DNA of 64,000 nt from Saccharomycopsis malanga. Lineage: Eukaryota > Ascomycota > Saccharomycetes > Ascoideales > Saccharomycopsidaceae. The stretch lies in NCBI GenBank assembly GCA_004014935.1, contig CP025325.1, positions 1,860,001 through 1,924,000 of the forward strand, in the 5' to 3' direction. Made by a program: the position numbers and the translations under genes. Positions 1-9,930 of this stretch are shown in pieces. The notes under the pieces were generated by a model that saw only the letters and a list, made by a program, of their open reading frames with translations, was not told the origin of the DNA and ran no database searches. How positions within the stretch are numbered: the stretch's first letter is position 1; every line of letters starts with the position of its first letter.

Positions 1-1203
1 TTTGCGAGCTTCTTCGTCTTCTGGTGCTGGGCTTGTGCTACCTTCTTGAAGTGTTTTCAATAAGATAGAAGATGAGGTACCAGGAGAAGTTGGAAGATTC
101 TTTTTATCATCAGGCTTGTGTTTCTTTAAAAGCTTTTGTAAATAAGCTTCTTCTTCTTCAGAGGAATCGTAAATATAAGCATATTCGTCTTCTGGTTCTG
201 CGGAATATACTGGTAAATCGAATTTCCTTTCTATTATATTATCAAGACGTGCTTCATTTTGCGCTCTTGCGAAAAATCCACCCATTGAATCAAGGCCTTG
301 TTTAGTATCCTTATGTAAAGCTTCTTGTATAAGCCTAGCTTCCGTACTGTCGTCACTTTCTTCGTCAGTTTGATAATCTTGGTCTCGCTGAAGCAACTTA
401 TCTAAAAGACTAGGTTTAGATTTTTGGTCATATGGCTTCATTTGTTTTATAAACTTCTTTCCATACTTGTCGGTAAGAAGAACTTCGTGGCTTGGGTCAA
501 ATGCTTCCAACACTTCTGCATTGTGATCGGTGAAGGAATCTTGTCTTCGCTTTTCGAGTTTAGGAGGGAAATAACTTGTTGCTTTAGTTTCAGGAGTGGA
601 AAATATTGATTTATAATCTTGAGTTGTTTTTGCATGCGGAGCAATTTCATTGATTGTCTTTTGGAAATCAACCAGGATATCCAAGTCTTCTATTATTTCC
701 CGTTTTCCCTTTGGACGTTCTGGCGTAAGACAACTATTTAGTGTCTGATGGAGTGATTGTCTTGAGTGTTCTGTCTCGCTTTTGGCAGATAAATGATAAA
801 AGTCACCATCTATGTGGCTAGCGACTTCCGTACTGGCCTCGCTGTCATTGTCGTTGTGATCTATATGTTCTTCTTGTTCATCTTCACTATCTGAAAAATC
901 ATCATTACTTATCTTTATTCTTTTAGAATCCCGTAATATATTACTCTGATCATCTGTACTAGGAACAGAAAACACATCAAAAGATCTTTTGGATGTAAAC
1001 GCAGGCACAATAACGGACTTTCCCTCTTCGCTACTTCTTTTCTGGGCTTGTGTTGTAAGTTGTTTTATATCGGGCGTATATGCCGGAGTTGGGAATACAT
1101 TGCAAGTTCGACTAACATCGCTGATCAGATGTTTCTTCAGCTTGGGTTCTAAAAACTGTCTTTCACCTTTCTTGGTGGGAGTTATTGATTCTTCTTCGCT
1201 CAT
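1..1203 (-). CDS. Unrecognised acidic protein, 5' part only (runs off the window)
   Basis: An uninterrupted reading frame of 401 codons starts at an ATG (complement of 1201-1203) and is still open at base 1, so the C-terminus is missing. The protein begins MSEEESITPTKKGERQ. It is hydrophilic and low-complexity, with acidic runs (SDSEDEQEE, SSEEEEAYLQ), a basic KRIKI patch, and several SP/TP sites (for example TPTKK, FPTPAY and CLTPERPKG). No catalytic or membrane segment is visible. The composition suggests a phosphorylated nuclear protein, but this is inference; I do not recognise the family. Its promoter faces the 1.1-kb gap before BFR1, where a tandem repeat carries two TGACTCA (Gcn4/AP-1-type) sites. 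Confidence 0.7.
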   Translation of the reverse strand, partial: MSEEESITPTKKGERQFLEPKLKKHLISDVSRTCNVFPTPAYTPDIKQLTTQAQKRSSEEGKSVIVPAFTSKRSFDVFSVPSTDDQSNILRDSKRIKISNDDFSDSEDEQEEHIDHNDNDSEASTEVASHIDGDFYHLSAKSETEHSRQSLHQTLNSCLTPERPKGKREIIEDLDILVDFQKTINEIAPHAKTTQDYKSIFSTPETKATSYFPPKLEKRRQDSFTDHNAEVLEAFDPSHEVLLTDKYGKKFIKQMKPYDQKSKPSLLDKLLQRDQDYQTDEESDDSTEARLIQEALHKDTKQGLDSMGGFFARAQNEARLDNIIERKFDLPVYSAEPEDEYAYIYDSSEEEEAYLQKLLKKHKPDDKKNLPTSPGTSSSILLKTLQEGSTSPAPEDEEARK

Positions 1204-1787
1204 AGTGTCCGAGTTTTCGTTTTTTGTCTCTACTATTTCTCTTGATAATGTTTCTAAATATCGTTTGAACGATAGCAAATTAAGTATTTCGCTTGCTAGA
1301 AGGCCCTGCCAAATATGCAAAGAAGGGATGGATAAACAACAAGGCAGGATATCAAAACAAATAAATAGGTCGACCTCTCAACGGTTGAACAAAATTTGCA
1401 TATTTTATGTTTACAATTCAAATTAGACGATGCTTTTCCTTACTTAGTACGGTGAAGTAAATGAAATGGCTGGTCGGCGATCGTTGATGCATGAATATAT
1501 GCTTTCATAGCGTGATATGCGCATCACTGTGCATGAATCAATATATTTTCAACATGAACTTTGAAGTGTGCAAGAGAAGAAAGGAAAATGGTAACTAAAC
1601 ATGATATTATGAGGTTAGAATAAGTCTTGTGGTAAATAATTTTTTAGAATATGTGATAACTATTTTGAGCATTCTTTCAATTCAACCTGTTATAGTCTTA
1701 TATAACCTCAATAAATTTAGTCATTTGAGCACCCAACTAGAGGTGAAATAAATGTATTTATTATTTGTATTGTTTAATGAGATTCTC

Positions 1788-1828
1788 AAAGTAGCTTCAA
1801 TGACTCAAAAAGTAGCTTCAATGACTCA
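1788..1828. repeat. Two-copy 21-bp tandem repeat with two TGACTCA sites
   Basis: The unit AAAGTAGCTTCAATGACTCA occurs twice with a 21-bp period. Each copy ends in TGACTCA (1801-1807 and 1822-1828), the consensus for Gcn4/AP-1-type bZIP factors. It lies about 600 bp upstream of the partial gene starting at 1203. Regulation by Gcn4 is inference from the motif only. Confidence 0.55.
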
Positions 1829-2038
1829 GTTTTTCGACGGTATTTTAAGCTAGTTGTTGTGTTGTATAATGCTATGTTCAAGGCCCCTATCAAGGTACTC
1901 GAAAACCCATTAATATTGACTTATTTTACTGTTGCCTTTATTACCCTTAATTGAGTACTGGCCTACTAGTAGCTATAGACTTGTTTGATTTATTTTGGCT
2001 TACATCTTTATGTGAAAAAAAAACAGTAGTGATAAAAG

Positions 2039-2108
2039 TAGCTGTAATAAAGTTGATTAAGCGGTTTGATAAATCCGATACCGCACTGGTTTGAATCCCG
2101 GCGTACGA
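2039..2108 (+). other. tRNA-like relic (B-box-like sequence)
   Basis: GGTTTGAATCC at 2088-2098 closely matches the Pol III B box. A weak A-box-like TAGCTGTAATAAAG lies about 50 bp upstream at 2039. The would-be T stem has mismatches and I cannot build an acceptor stem, so this is not a functional tRNA gene. It could be a decayed tRNA or part of a tRNA-derived repeat. Confidence 0.3.
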
Positions 2109-2331
2109 ATTTATCTTGTCATCAGTTGCAAAAACAGCTAACAAACTTCAAGTATAATATATCTTAAAACATACAGTTAATTCACCGATTTTTACAACAC
2201 AGTATAGAAATTGACTTTTGATTTGAAAAAAAAAAATGAGCAAAAAGATAACGTATAAACTTTTAGTGTTGTCAAAAAAGTATATAGACAAGTAGAACTA
2301 AATAGAAAAGAAAAAAAATAAGCTAAGCAGC

Positions 2332-3732
2332 TTAGTTTTCCTTATTTTCTTCCTCAGCGACATCAGATTCTTTGTCTTCAGCGGCGTACTTTTTCTCTAA
2401 TGCAGCGATTTTAGCCTTTGCTTTCTCAACGTTTTTCTTAGTCACTTCGTCTTGGTCTTTCTTGTAAGTTTCGAACTTGGCGACCAAGCTGTCAATCAAT
2501 TTAGGAACAGCGTCTTTAGAAGTAGGAACCAAGAGACCGAGCTCGGAGAGCTGAACAATCACATCTGGCTCCAATATAAATTTATCGGAATCTTCTGAGT
2601 GACTCTTCTTCTTGTTCTTTTTACCCTTTGGTTTAGTACCAGCGAAGAAACTTTCTTGTGGTTTTTTTACGGCAACATAATTCAAAGGAACAGCGACAAC
2701 CCTTCCAGTACTTTTACTTCCGTTACCGTTCAAATTCAAAGATGCTAAGGACCCTGCTAAAGGTTTTTCAGATTCATTAGCAATTACGTCAGGAACAGGT
2801 TTGTTGATCAATTTGGAAAAGTATTGGGTCAAAACTTTGATAGAGGAAATTTCTTCTTTGAAAGCCGGTCTAGAAGCCAATTCCAATTCTTCTTTCAATT
2901 CTTTTTCACGTAGGGTTTTTTGTTGTTGTTTGTTGAATTCTTCTTCTTCTTCTTGAATACGTTTCTTTTCCTTGGCAACATCACTTACAAATTTTTCATA
3001 AGCAGCTTGGTACTCGTTTCTAATCTTTCTGATCTCATTATAATAAGAATCTTTTTCTTTTTGCAAGGCATTTCTTTGATCAAAAAGAGATTTTCTCTTG
3101 TCATTAGCAGATTTGGAAGAGTTTTTGATATCATCCAATTCCTTGGTAATAGACTCAAATTTGGTCTGAATTTCCTTATTGTTCAAAGCAGCTAATTGTT
3201 TTTTCAATTCACCAATCTTAGCTTTGTCTTCTTCAATGCGTTTTTTGCTAACTTCAACCTGGCCAAAATCTTTCTTCAACTTACGCAAAGCAGTAATTTC
3301 TTTTACATTTCTTCTTTCTTCTACAATTTTCAATTGACCACTGGCAATAGCGTCATCCAATTTCTTGATTTGACTATCAATTTCCTCAACGGTCTTGAAA
3401 CGTGATTTGGAAGTTTGGGTTTTCAAATCATCCAATTTTTTCTTCAATGGCCCATCAATAGCTTTGATCTTCTCATTGATTTGGTTTCTTTGGTTTTTCA
3501 AATCACCTTGAACCTTGATAATAGAATTCAATTCATTCAACAACTCTTTCCGTCTGTTACTTGTCTTTTCATCGACACCAGACCCAGAAATGGAAGTTTT
3601 CACCTTGTTCAATCTATAATCAACATCCTTGATTTGCTTTTGTAATTCACGAATTTTTTCATCTCTAGCAGCTTGATCAGGCCCTTTGATGTAACGTCTG
3701 GTTGGACGCTTAAACTCTGGCGACGAAGACAT
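2332..3732 (-). CDS. BFR1: Bfr1-like polysome/mRNP-associated coiled-coil protein
   Basis: A 466-aa, Lys/Glu-rich protein. It begins MSSSPEFKRPTRRYIKGPD; the open frame extends 4 codons further, but the first ATG is at 3732. Residues ~15-280 are almost continuous heptad-type coiled coil, including IKIQGDLK-like, YYNEIRKIRNEY and FDQRNALQKEKD-type segments matching yeast Bfr1. A Lys-rich KGKKNKKK stretch near residue 370 and an acidic C-terminus ending EEENKEN follow. S. cerevisiae Bfr1 (470 aa) associates with polysomes and mRNPs with Scp160 at the ER and affects ploidy and secretion. Length and domain order agree. A TCACGTGA palindrome lies 176 bp upstream of the start. Confidence 0.93.
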   Translation of the reverse strand: MSSSPEFKRPTRRYIKGPDQAARDEKIRELQKQIKDVDYRLNKVKTSISGSGVDEKTSNRRKELLNELNSIIKVQGDLKNQRNQINEKIKAIDGPLKKKLDDLKTQTSKSRFKTVEEIDSQIKKLDDAIASGQLKIVEERRNVKEITALRKLKKDFGQVEVSKKRIEEDKAKIGELKKQLAALNNKEIQTKFESITKELDDIKNSSKSANDKRKSLFDQRNALQKEKDSYYNEIRKIRNEYQAAYEKFVSDVAKEKKRIQEEEEEFNKQQQKTLREKELKEELELASRPAFKEEISSIKVLTQYFSKLINKPVPDVIANESEKPLAGSLASLNLNGNGSKSTGRVVAVPLNYVAVKKPQESFFAGTKPKGKKNKKKSHSEDSDKFILEPDVIVQLSELGLLVPTSKDAVPKLIDSLVAKFETYKKDQDEVTKKNVEKAKAKIAALEKKYAAEDKESDVAEEENKEN

Positions 3733-4509
3733 ATTTGATAACAATACCTCGGAAAATCAATACAAATGAATAGACACCACAAACCCTTTTTAAAAAGAAA
3801 GAATTATTGTATTTAATATACACAATTTCCGTTACTACTTTGTCCAAAATTTCACCGCTTTTTTTTCCAATCTTTCTTTCCTTTCGAACACCAGATCAAT
3901 GTATATATCACGTGATTGTTTTTATTCAGCTCAACATGAGTGACGTGGTATGTTGAGTGTTTTTAGTATGAGAGACGGACTAGAAAGGTTGAAAGGGATG
4001 TGGTTTTGGAGAGTTGTTTGATTTATGAAATAATCTAGACTTTCAGTCCTTAATTGAGCTATATGAATCTGAAAATGTATATGTGCTGAGAGTTTTTTGG
4101 TGATTTATGAAGAACTTATTACTAATTTATCACATTCTATTTAAGTCTGAAATATGTATTAAATACACGTCATTAAACAGTTACTGCACTACATACTGGC
4201 TCTGAATGTGTTATAGGCATCTCATATTAAAAGAGAAGTAGAAGTTATGAAAATAAAAAAGAAAAAATCTTAAAAATAAGAATTTATTTCAAGCCAGTAT
4301 GATTCATCGATAGTTTAAGATATACAACCTTTAATTGTAACTTTTAAGCTTAAATTGCAGCTTAGATTATTATTAGAAAAACTGGTTTTCGATCCCTATA
4401 CTCGTTCCATCTATTTTGTTATTTGTTGAGGTTATGTTGAAAATAGCTATAACCGTCCTTATTTTCCTTTTCGGTTCTTCTGTCCATTTGTATTAGCAAA
4501 CAAACAGGA
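3733..4509. other. Intergenic: BFR1 promoter and F-box gene 3' flank
   Basis: This 777-bp gap holds the BFR1 promoter side, with a CACGTG site at 3909-3914, and the 3' flank of the F-box gene. It is otherwise AT-rich, with no ORF or RNA gene that I can support. Confidence 0.5.
3908..3915. promoter_or_regulatory. TCACGTGA palindrome upstream of BFR1
   Basis: An 8-bp perfect palindrome with a CACGTG core, the binding site class of Cbf1/Pho4-type bHLH factors, 176 bp upstream of the BFR1 ATG. In CUG-clade yeasts Cbf1 is known to act on translation-related genes. Its action here is inference. Confidence 0.4.
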
Positions 4510-6264
4510 TTAATGAAAAAGCAAATGAAAAGTTGGTTTTGGCCCTAATCTGTCAATTTTGAAAAAAAGACCATTAAGGATGACCATTTCTAGGTGTCTC
4601 AAGTTTTCACCGAGAATTTGTATATAGTCAGACATTGCCAATACGAAAAGGTCTATCACAACTTTGTAGTCATTGATATTGCAGCCGCATTTACCTGCCA
4701 TTTTCCATGACTTGTCTTTATGGAAAAATTTTTTGTGAAAATCGACTCTACCGTCAAGACTTTTGATATAATTAATACGGTTCACTAAATTGCCTTTTTC
4801 AAAATCGAAGTTCAAATCTTTAAAGAAATGATACGATGGATCATCTAGAGAGCTGAATTTCACATAATTTTCACGTAGCTTTTTCAAACAGTACTTCACC
4901 AAGTCGTATTCAGTACAGTCCACGTTCTCGTCGAACTGGTCATCAAAAGCATCAATAAAAAATTGGGCATATCCATATGTAGCTATATGTTTAAGTTTAG
5001 CTTTGATCAGAAGTGACTGCTCTGGATCGTGAGACTTTGCCAGTTGGTAAAGGAATTTCATTAAAATGCTACTATTTTTTATATTTATGAACTCGTCAAT
5101 GATTAAGACTTGTAGTTTAGATGAGTTCTTGAAAATAGAATGAAAGTTTGTCATGAAAATAGCAAGTTGCGTTGATTTGTTTTCTAGAAAAGAGGAGCTG
5201 TTTATTATAAAATCTTTGTTGATGTAATTTCCGCTCAATTGAAGAATATGAAGGTTAGCCAAGTTGCTATTGAAAAAGGTCAGATAATACAGGTTGGTCA
5301 ATGTGAAAGTATCATTGAATGTAGGCGATTCAAGTGTGTAAGCCATCATATTACGTTTCAATTCAAAGTTTTCTACATTACATAAATTTGGATTGAGCTT
5401 TGAAAGAAAATTCAATGCATACTGTTCAATATCCTCAGTGTACCACACTACAAGCTTGAAATTTTTGATAGATTCAAAATTCAAGAAACCCTCTATCAAA
5501 TCAAAGTTGAACTTATCCTTCTGAGGAGCAGATAAGCAGTCAATTTTGTAAGTGAATGTATTTAGCTTAAAGAGCTTTTCGCCTGATTTTTTACAGTACT
5601 GATTCAACATCTTGGCGAAAGAGAGATCCTCGATGGCTAAAGATGTCAATTTACGTATAACGTTGAGTTCTGGAGGCTTCAAAGTCCTGCTAAAGTCATG
5701 ATTCAACTGAGATTTTATTACTTTTAAAGATTTCAAGTTGGGATACACTGACAAATCTTCAATGTCGTCGAAACTTTGAGTCAAAATAATTTCCAAGCTT
5801 TCCAGAGCCTTGATGAAATTGTTTATATTCCAGGTGACATCTTTGAACCAGTTTGGGGAAAACACAAGCTGCTTAAGACGAAGTGCATGTGAGCTTATTT
5901 TATGTAGAATATAGACCACGTCGGACGTCAAAATGTCAGTGATGAATTTTTGGATAAGAAGAAAATGCTCAGGTTTCTCCTCAAGAGTTCTGGTCAAAAG
6001 TAACACCTTATTATCCTTTACAGATCCTGGACGATATCGCACCAAGCTGTTTGTATCTTCATTATGTATAACCACGGACCCATAATGATTATATCTATTT
6101 TCACGACGTCTTACAGCAACCGCATCGGTGATGTATATCGTCCCATACAAATGGGGCACGCAGAGCTTATAACATTGTGATGACACCAAGCTGAGATTCA
6201 CCTTGTCTTTCTGTGGTAAGATGTCTATAATCTCAGAAACAATTTCCTCCGGAAGCAGAAGCAT
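4510..6264 (-). CDS. F-box protein, substrate adaptor of an SCF ubiquitin ligase
   Basis: A 584-aa protein with a clear N-terminal F-box at residues ~3-45 (LLPEEIVSEIIDILPQKDKV, then NLSLVSSQCYKLCVPHLYG). The rest is long and Leu/Asn/Phe-rich, with irregular hydrophobic spacing resembling degenerate leucine-rich repeats (for example LTNLYYLTFFNSNLANLHIL). F-box proteins bind Skp1 through the F-box and present targets to Cdc53/Rbx1; the target here is unknown. It starts at the first ATG, complement of 6262-6264. I cannot assign an orthologue. A cluster of GGGG-containing sites lies about 110 bp upstream. Confidence 0.75.
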   Translation of the reverse strand: MLLLPEEIVSEIIDILPQKDKVNLSLVSSQCYKLCVPHLYGTIYITDAVAVRRRENRYNHYGSVVIHNEDTNSLVRYRPGSVKDNKVLLLTRTLEEKPEHFLLIQKFITDILTSDVVYILHKISSHALRLKQLVFSPNWFKDVTWNINNFIKALESLEIILTQSFDDIEDLSVYPNLKSLKVIKSQLNHDFSRTLKPPELNVIRKLTSLAIEDLSFAKMLNQYCKKSGEKLFKLNTFTYKIDCLSAPQKDKFNFDLIEGFLNFESIKNFKLVVWYTEDIEQYALNFLSKLNPNLCNVENFELKRNMMAYTLESPTFNDTFTLTNLYYLTFFNSNLANLHILQLSGNYINKDFIINSSSFLENKSTQLAIFMTNFHSIFKNSSKLQVLIIDEFINIKNSSILMKFLYQLAKSHDPEQSLLIKAKLKHIATYGYAQFFIDAFDDQFDENVDCTEYDLVKYCLKKLRENYVKFSSLDDPSYHFFKDLNFDFEKGNLVNRINYIKSLDGRVDFHKKFFHKDKSWKMAGKCGCNINDYKVVIDLFVLAMSDYIQILGENLRHLEMVILNGLFFKIDRLGPKPTFHLLFH

Positions 6265-6998
6265 GGTTCTTATTCAAGCTTGCAAGATAGTCTCGGCTGA
6301 TTTTAACCATCACCAATGTCAAAATATACCGATATAATCTCTAGGAGGAAATTCAACTATGGGGTAAATCTCGGGGCGGGGGAGATTGCGGGGCAATCAT
6401 TAATATCCGCTCTATACACTGCGACACTCTCATTACCAATTTTGTCTTGACTCCTTATTTGCCTTTTAGTCTTCCACATAACTAACGGTTTTCAAGTACA
6501 CTTGTCTATAGAGTATTTATTTAGACACAGAATTATCAAGTAAACTGTTTTATATACTAAAAAAATTAAACAGATTGTAAACAATGAACTACTTTTTTAC
6601 TGTGACTCGAAAGTATAAATACTTTAAAAAGCCCCAATTATATCACTTCATAATAATTTTTCAATAGTGGAGCATAATGTCTCTCCCGTAAGTGCCTATA
6701 TACACACTGGAATACGCGTGCGTATAACAGTTAATGTGTGCTAGGTGATCTTTCGGGGGAAATTGAGGCAGCAACAGCCAGAGGATGAGCAATAAATTAG
6801 AGAGATAAGCTACAAAGCACTTTTTTAGAGTAATTTCTTTCTTTTTTGGCAAATTGATGCTTTATGTTACTTGCAATTTTGAGCAAAGGCCGCCATAACA
6901 GACAATTTTCAGTATGTGTGTACTTTAAGCAGACTTTGGTTTTCTGAAATATACTAACATATAATCAGAAACTTACTCAAAGATCAATTGTTAGAAGT
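6265..6998. other. Intergenic: divergent promoter of F-box gene and GLO2
   Basis: A 734-bp divergent promoter region. It contains a GC-rich island at 6371-6393 within very AT-rich sequence; otherwise I see no gene. Confidence 0.5.
6371..6393 (+). promoter_or_regulatory. Clustered GC-rich (C/GCGGGG) sites
   Basis: Three closely spaced CGGGG/GCGGGG cores occur in a 23-bp stretch about 110 bp upstream of the F-box gene and 600 bp from GLO2. The core matches the Mig1-type GC box (SYGGGG). Assignment to a glucose-repression factor is inference. Confidence 0.35.
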
Positions 6999-7802
6999 AT
7001 GCATGTCAATTACATTCCTATGAGATGGGGTAGTGGTGATAACTACTGCTACACTCTTACAGATGATATAACAAAGGAGTCTTGGATCATTGATCCCGCA
7101 GAACCTGAGGAGGTCATTCCTAAGTTGGAAGAGGCTTCCGGCAAATTTGCAGGGTTGAAGTTCACAGCTGTTGTCAACACGCATCACCATTATGACCATT
7201 CTGGTGGAAACAAGAGCATGTTAGCCCATTTCAAACAACTATACGGGAAAGTCTTGCCTTTGTATGCTGGTAAAGATTCGCCTGGGGTTTCCCATGTAGC
7301 AAAGCACCAGGAATACATAAAGTTGGGGGAGAGCATCAAAATTCAGGCTCTTCATACACCTTGCCATACCCAAGATTCAATCTGTTGGTATGCTACTGAT
7401 GATAAAACAGGCCAGAAAGCAATTTTCACTGGAGATACCTTGTTCACTGCTGGCTGTGGCAGATTTTTCGAAGGCACTGGAAAGGAAATGGATCACATCC
7501 TCAACAATATTTTTCCTACTCTTGTAGACAAAAAAGCGGTGATATATCCAGGTCATGAGTACACTAAAAGCAATGCTAAGTTTGCCAAGTCAGTTTTGAA
7601 GAATAACAAAGCGCTTCAAAATCTTATTGACAAAATCAAAGACATAGAGTTTACAACTGGCCTTTACACTCTTGAAGACGAATTCAATTTCAATCCTTTT
7701 ACTAGGCTTGATGATCCTGAAGTCATCGAAGCAACTAATGGCCAGGGCAAGAGTGCTGCTGAAATCATGACAAAACTTCGCGAAATGAAGAACCGTTCTT
7801 GA
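6999..7802 (+). CDS. GLO2: Glyoxalase II (hydroxyacylglutathione hydrolase)
   Basis: A 267-aa metallo-beta-lactamase-fold enzyme that hydrolyses S-D-lactoylglutathione to D-lactate and glutathione, completing methylglyoxal detoxification. The metal motif THHHYDH is at residues 61-67. Further ligands are in HTPCHTQDS, FTGDTLF (Asp) and YPGHEY (His). The C-terminal FNPFTRLDDP segment is typical of the family. The start ATG at 6999 puts the conserved YIPMRWGSGDNY strand at the N-terminus, with no targeting presequence, which points to a cytosolic form. The gene contains no CTG codons. Confidence 0.95.
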   Translation: MHVNYIPMRWGSGDNYCYTLTDDITKESWIIDPAEPEEVIPKLEEASGKFAGLKFTAVVNTHHHYDHSGGNKSMLAHFKQLYGKVLPLYAGKDSPGVSHVAKHQEYIKLGESIKIQALHTPCHTQDSICWYATDDKTGQKAIFTGDTLFTAGCGRFFEGTGKEMDHILNNIFPTLVDKKAVIYPGHEYTKSNAKFAKSVLKNNKALQNLIDKIKDIEFTTGLYTLEDEFNFNPFTRLDDPEVIEATNGQGKSAAEIMTKLREMKNRS

Positions 7803-8039
7803 GGTGTATGTATATAATACCAAAAGTTCGTCAGTATATACCGGATGTCACATCAACTTTGTCTATATAATTTTATGTAATACGATGTTTATTGACTAAC
7901 TTAGTAAGGTATTATACATTAACCCAATGCAACTGAAGCCAGAATATAATTCAATTCATCAAAAAATGACGGAAAAACATACAATACTAACTAATGAGCA
8001 TGTAAAAATAGTATGTGGACATAAAGAATAAAAAAAGAA

Positions 8040-8111
8040 CTCCGCGACGGGGAATCGAACCCCGGTCTACCGCGCGACAAGCGGTAATTCTAGCCACTAA
8101 ACTATCACGGA
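8040..8111 (-). tRNA. tRNA-Asp(GTC)
   Basis: A 72-nt cloverleaf on the minus strand. Acceptor TCCGTGA pairs with TCGCGGA, with discriminator G. The anticodon stem ACCGC/GCGGT encloses loop TTGTCGC with anticodon GTC. The T arm is GGGGTTCGAATCCCC. There is no intron. A run of seven T follows the 3' end as a Pol III terminator. Confidence 0.97.
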
Positions 8112-8946
8112 TTTTGTTGTAAAAAAATATTTTTTTTTAAAGGGAAGTGATGAGAAGGTAAAAATTCAACTTGAGTAAAAAAGACTTATTGGAAACAATG
8201 CAAAAAGGAGCTGACAGTACTGGTTTTACATACACAAGTTTACCACAAATGGGTTTCTGGCTCAAGCCCTCAATAGCTTTTTGTCAGTTTAGTAGATCTT
8301 TCTAAAAAAATAGTATCACCACAGTTACAGTTACAGTTTTAGATTAGGGTCATTATCCATCAGTGGTCCGAAGTACAAACAATGTTAATGTGTTGTGAAT
8401 TTATTAAGGCTTATACAGTAATTTGAATACATAGGGTTTAGTCATTTTTTAGGAGGAAATGTCCTCAGTAATAGTAAATTTTACCTGAAATATCGCTGCT
8501 AAAATTCAAAATGAGCAGTAATCAAGTTTTAAAAATATCTTTTTTGTTTATGTTCTTCCTGCTTAAACAGATAATTATCTACATAAATAGACATCTCTCC
8601 AACAAAAAATAAACGTCTTCCCTACATGAATGAAAGGCATATTTTATTTAAAATGTACTTTCATCACAAAAGAGTATCAAACCACTTTTGTAATAATTTT
8701 TCTCACAATATCTGAGCTTATCTTCTTTTAAATCTCGAAAATATACATCTTGGTCTTGATTTATGTTTCCAGCAAGATTATATATGCATATAGACGTATG
8801 TATCACGCGCGGCGGATGCAATCTGACATCTTCTATTTTTCTAAGAGGCGATAATTTATGCCTATACTAGAAGCAGGCTACACGTCGATGAGACTAATAA
8901 GAATTGCCATTTACACATACCGTAGCAAAACACAGGGATTTGAAAA
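8112..8946. other. Intergenic between tRNA-Asp and VPS55
   Basis: An 835-bp AT-rich stretch containing the tRNA-Asp 5' flank and the VPS55 promoter. No supported gene or repeat is seen. Confidence 0.5.
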
Positions 8947-9471
8947 ATGCAAGTGAATCCTTTGACTAAAATAATATTTCTCTCAACCTTTTTAGCCACA
9001 GGGTTTCTTTTGATTATATTGAGTTGCGCCCTTCATGGTAACTGGTTACCTTTAATAGTGGGTAAGTACATATGATGAATGATGAGCAAGATATACAGAA
9101 TAAATACTAACCCAACTAAAAAAGTTGGTATCTTTTTAGTAGCTCCTCTTCCAAACTTTTTGTTCAACAATTATGGTGACAGCTATGACTTTATGAACGA
9201 CTCATCAAAGTATGTATTTTCGATAAATCTACTGTTCTATGGGTTGTATGTATTCTAACACTGATTTAGTACTGCTGGAAAGGACTTTGGGCATTTTATC
9301 ACAGGATTCTTTGTTGTCAGCGGTCTCGCGCTTCCGATTGTCTTTTATCACACACATTTAATAACTTTACAAGCCACTGTGATGAGTATGACTGGGGGTC
9401 TTATTGTATACACCACAATAATAATATTTGGCACGTTTTTTCACGAGTCAAATGATGATGACTATTATTGA
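8947..9471 (+). CDS. VPS55: Vps55-like endosomal membrane protein, two introns
   Basis: Three exons (8947-9061, 9140-9209, 9270-9471) encode 128 aa. Intron 1 has GTAAGT, TACTAAC at 9105 and TTTTAG; intron 2 has GTATGT, TTCTAAC and TTTAG. The product starts MQVNPLTKIIFLSTFLATGF and has four hydrophobic segments. It carries family landmarks IILSCALHGNWLPL, APLPNFLF, DFMNDSSN, KDFGHFITGF and ALPIVFYHTHLI, matching yeast Vps55 along its length. Vps55 forms a complex with Vps68 and acts in late-endosome-to-vacuole traffic. The small exons mean the gene is easily missed by ORF scanning. It converges on the SAP gene downstream. Confidence 0.93.
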
Positions 9472-9930
9472 TGTATGTTAATACCTGAGGTTTTTGCACT
9501 GTGTTAGCTTTAAATATGTTATGGCCCACTGTTTTGATTCTATAAAAGTTGGAAGTTTCATTATAGTATATTAATTAGCATGTAAGAATAATGCATTGTA
9601 ATCTACTGGAAAATGGTGAACACAAATTGAGTAAACAGAAATGGTAGTAATTAAGTAAACAAGGCTAAACAGAACAATTGTGAAAATATCACTTTTGAAA
9701 ATTCAATGAATATAGACTGTGAAAGACAAAAGACTCAAAGGCAACTTTGAAGAAAGATTAAGGCGGAAAGCATGGCAAAAAAGGTAATCATTAACTCATA
9801 TCTCATTAATAAAATCAATAGACAAAAAGTATAAAAATAAAAATTGAGAAAAAGAAAAATGGCATAAAAAATGCAAATGACCCGTTTTGGATCGATAGCT
9901 AGTAAAAAACAAACGGAGCAACGATTATTT
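9472..9930. other. Intergenic between convergent VPS55 and SAP genes
   Basis: A 459-bp AT-rich tail-to-tail spacer that must hold both 3' ends. Nothing else is recognised. Confidence 0.5.

Larger units (their letters stand above)
1204..2331. other. Intergenic region with tandem repeat and tRNA-like relic
   Basis: This 1.1-kb AT-rich gap separates the start of the partial acidic-protein gene from the 3' end of BFR1. It holds a two-copy 21-bp tandem repeat near 1788-1828 and a degenerate tRNA-like sequence near 2039-2108, both listed separately. I see no convincing coding sequence. Confidence 0.6.

Noticed and set aside
2920-3645. Three adjacent plus-strand ORFs rich in Phe/Leu opposite BFR1
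   Set aside because: They are antisense shadows of the Lys/Glu-rich coiled-coil BFR1 frame.
4386-4400. GGTTTTCGATCCC as a tRNA B box
   Set aside because: The T stem cannot pair and no A box lies at a suitable distance.
7940-8030. TACTAAC near 7985 as the branch site of a hidden intron
   Set aside because: No suitable donor or coding exons on either side; it lies between the GLO2 stop and tRNA-Asp.
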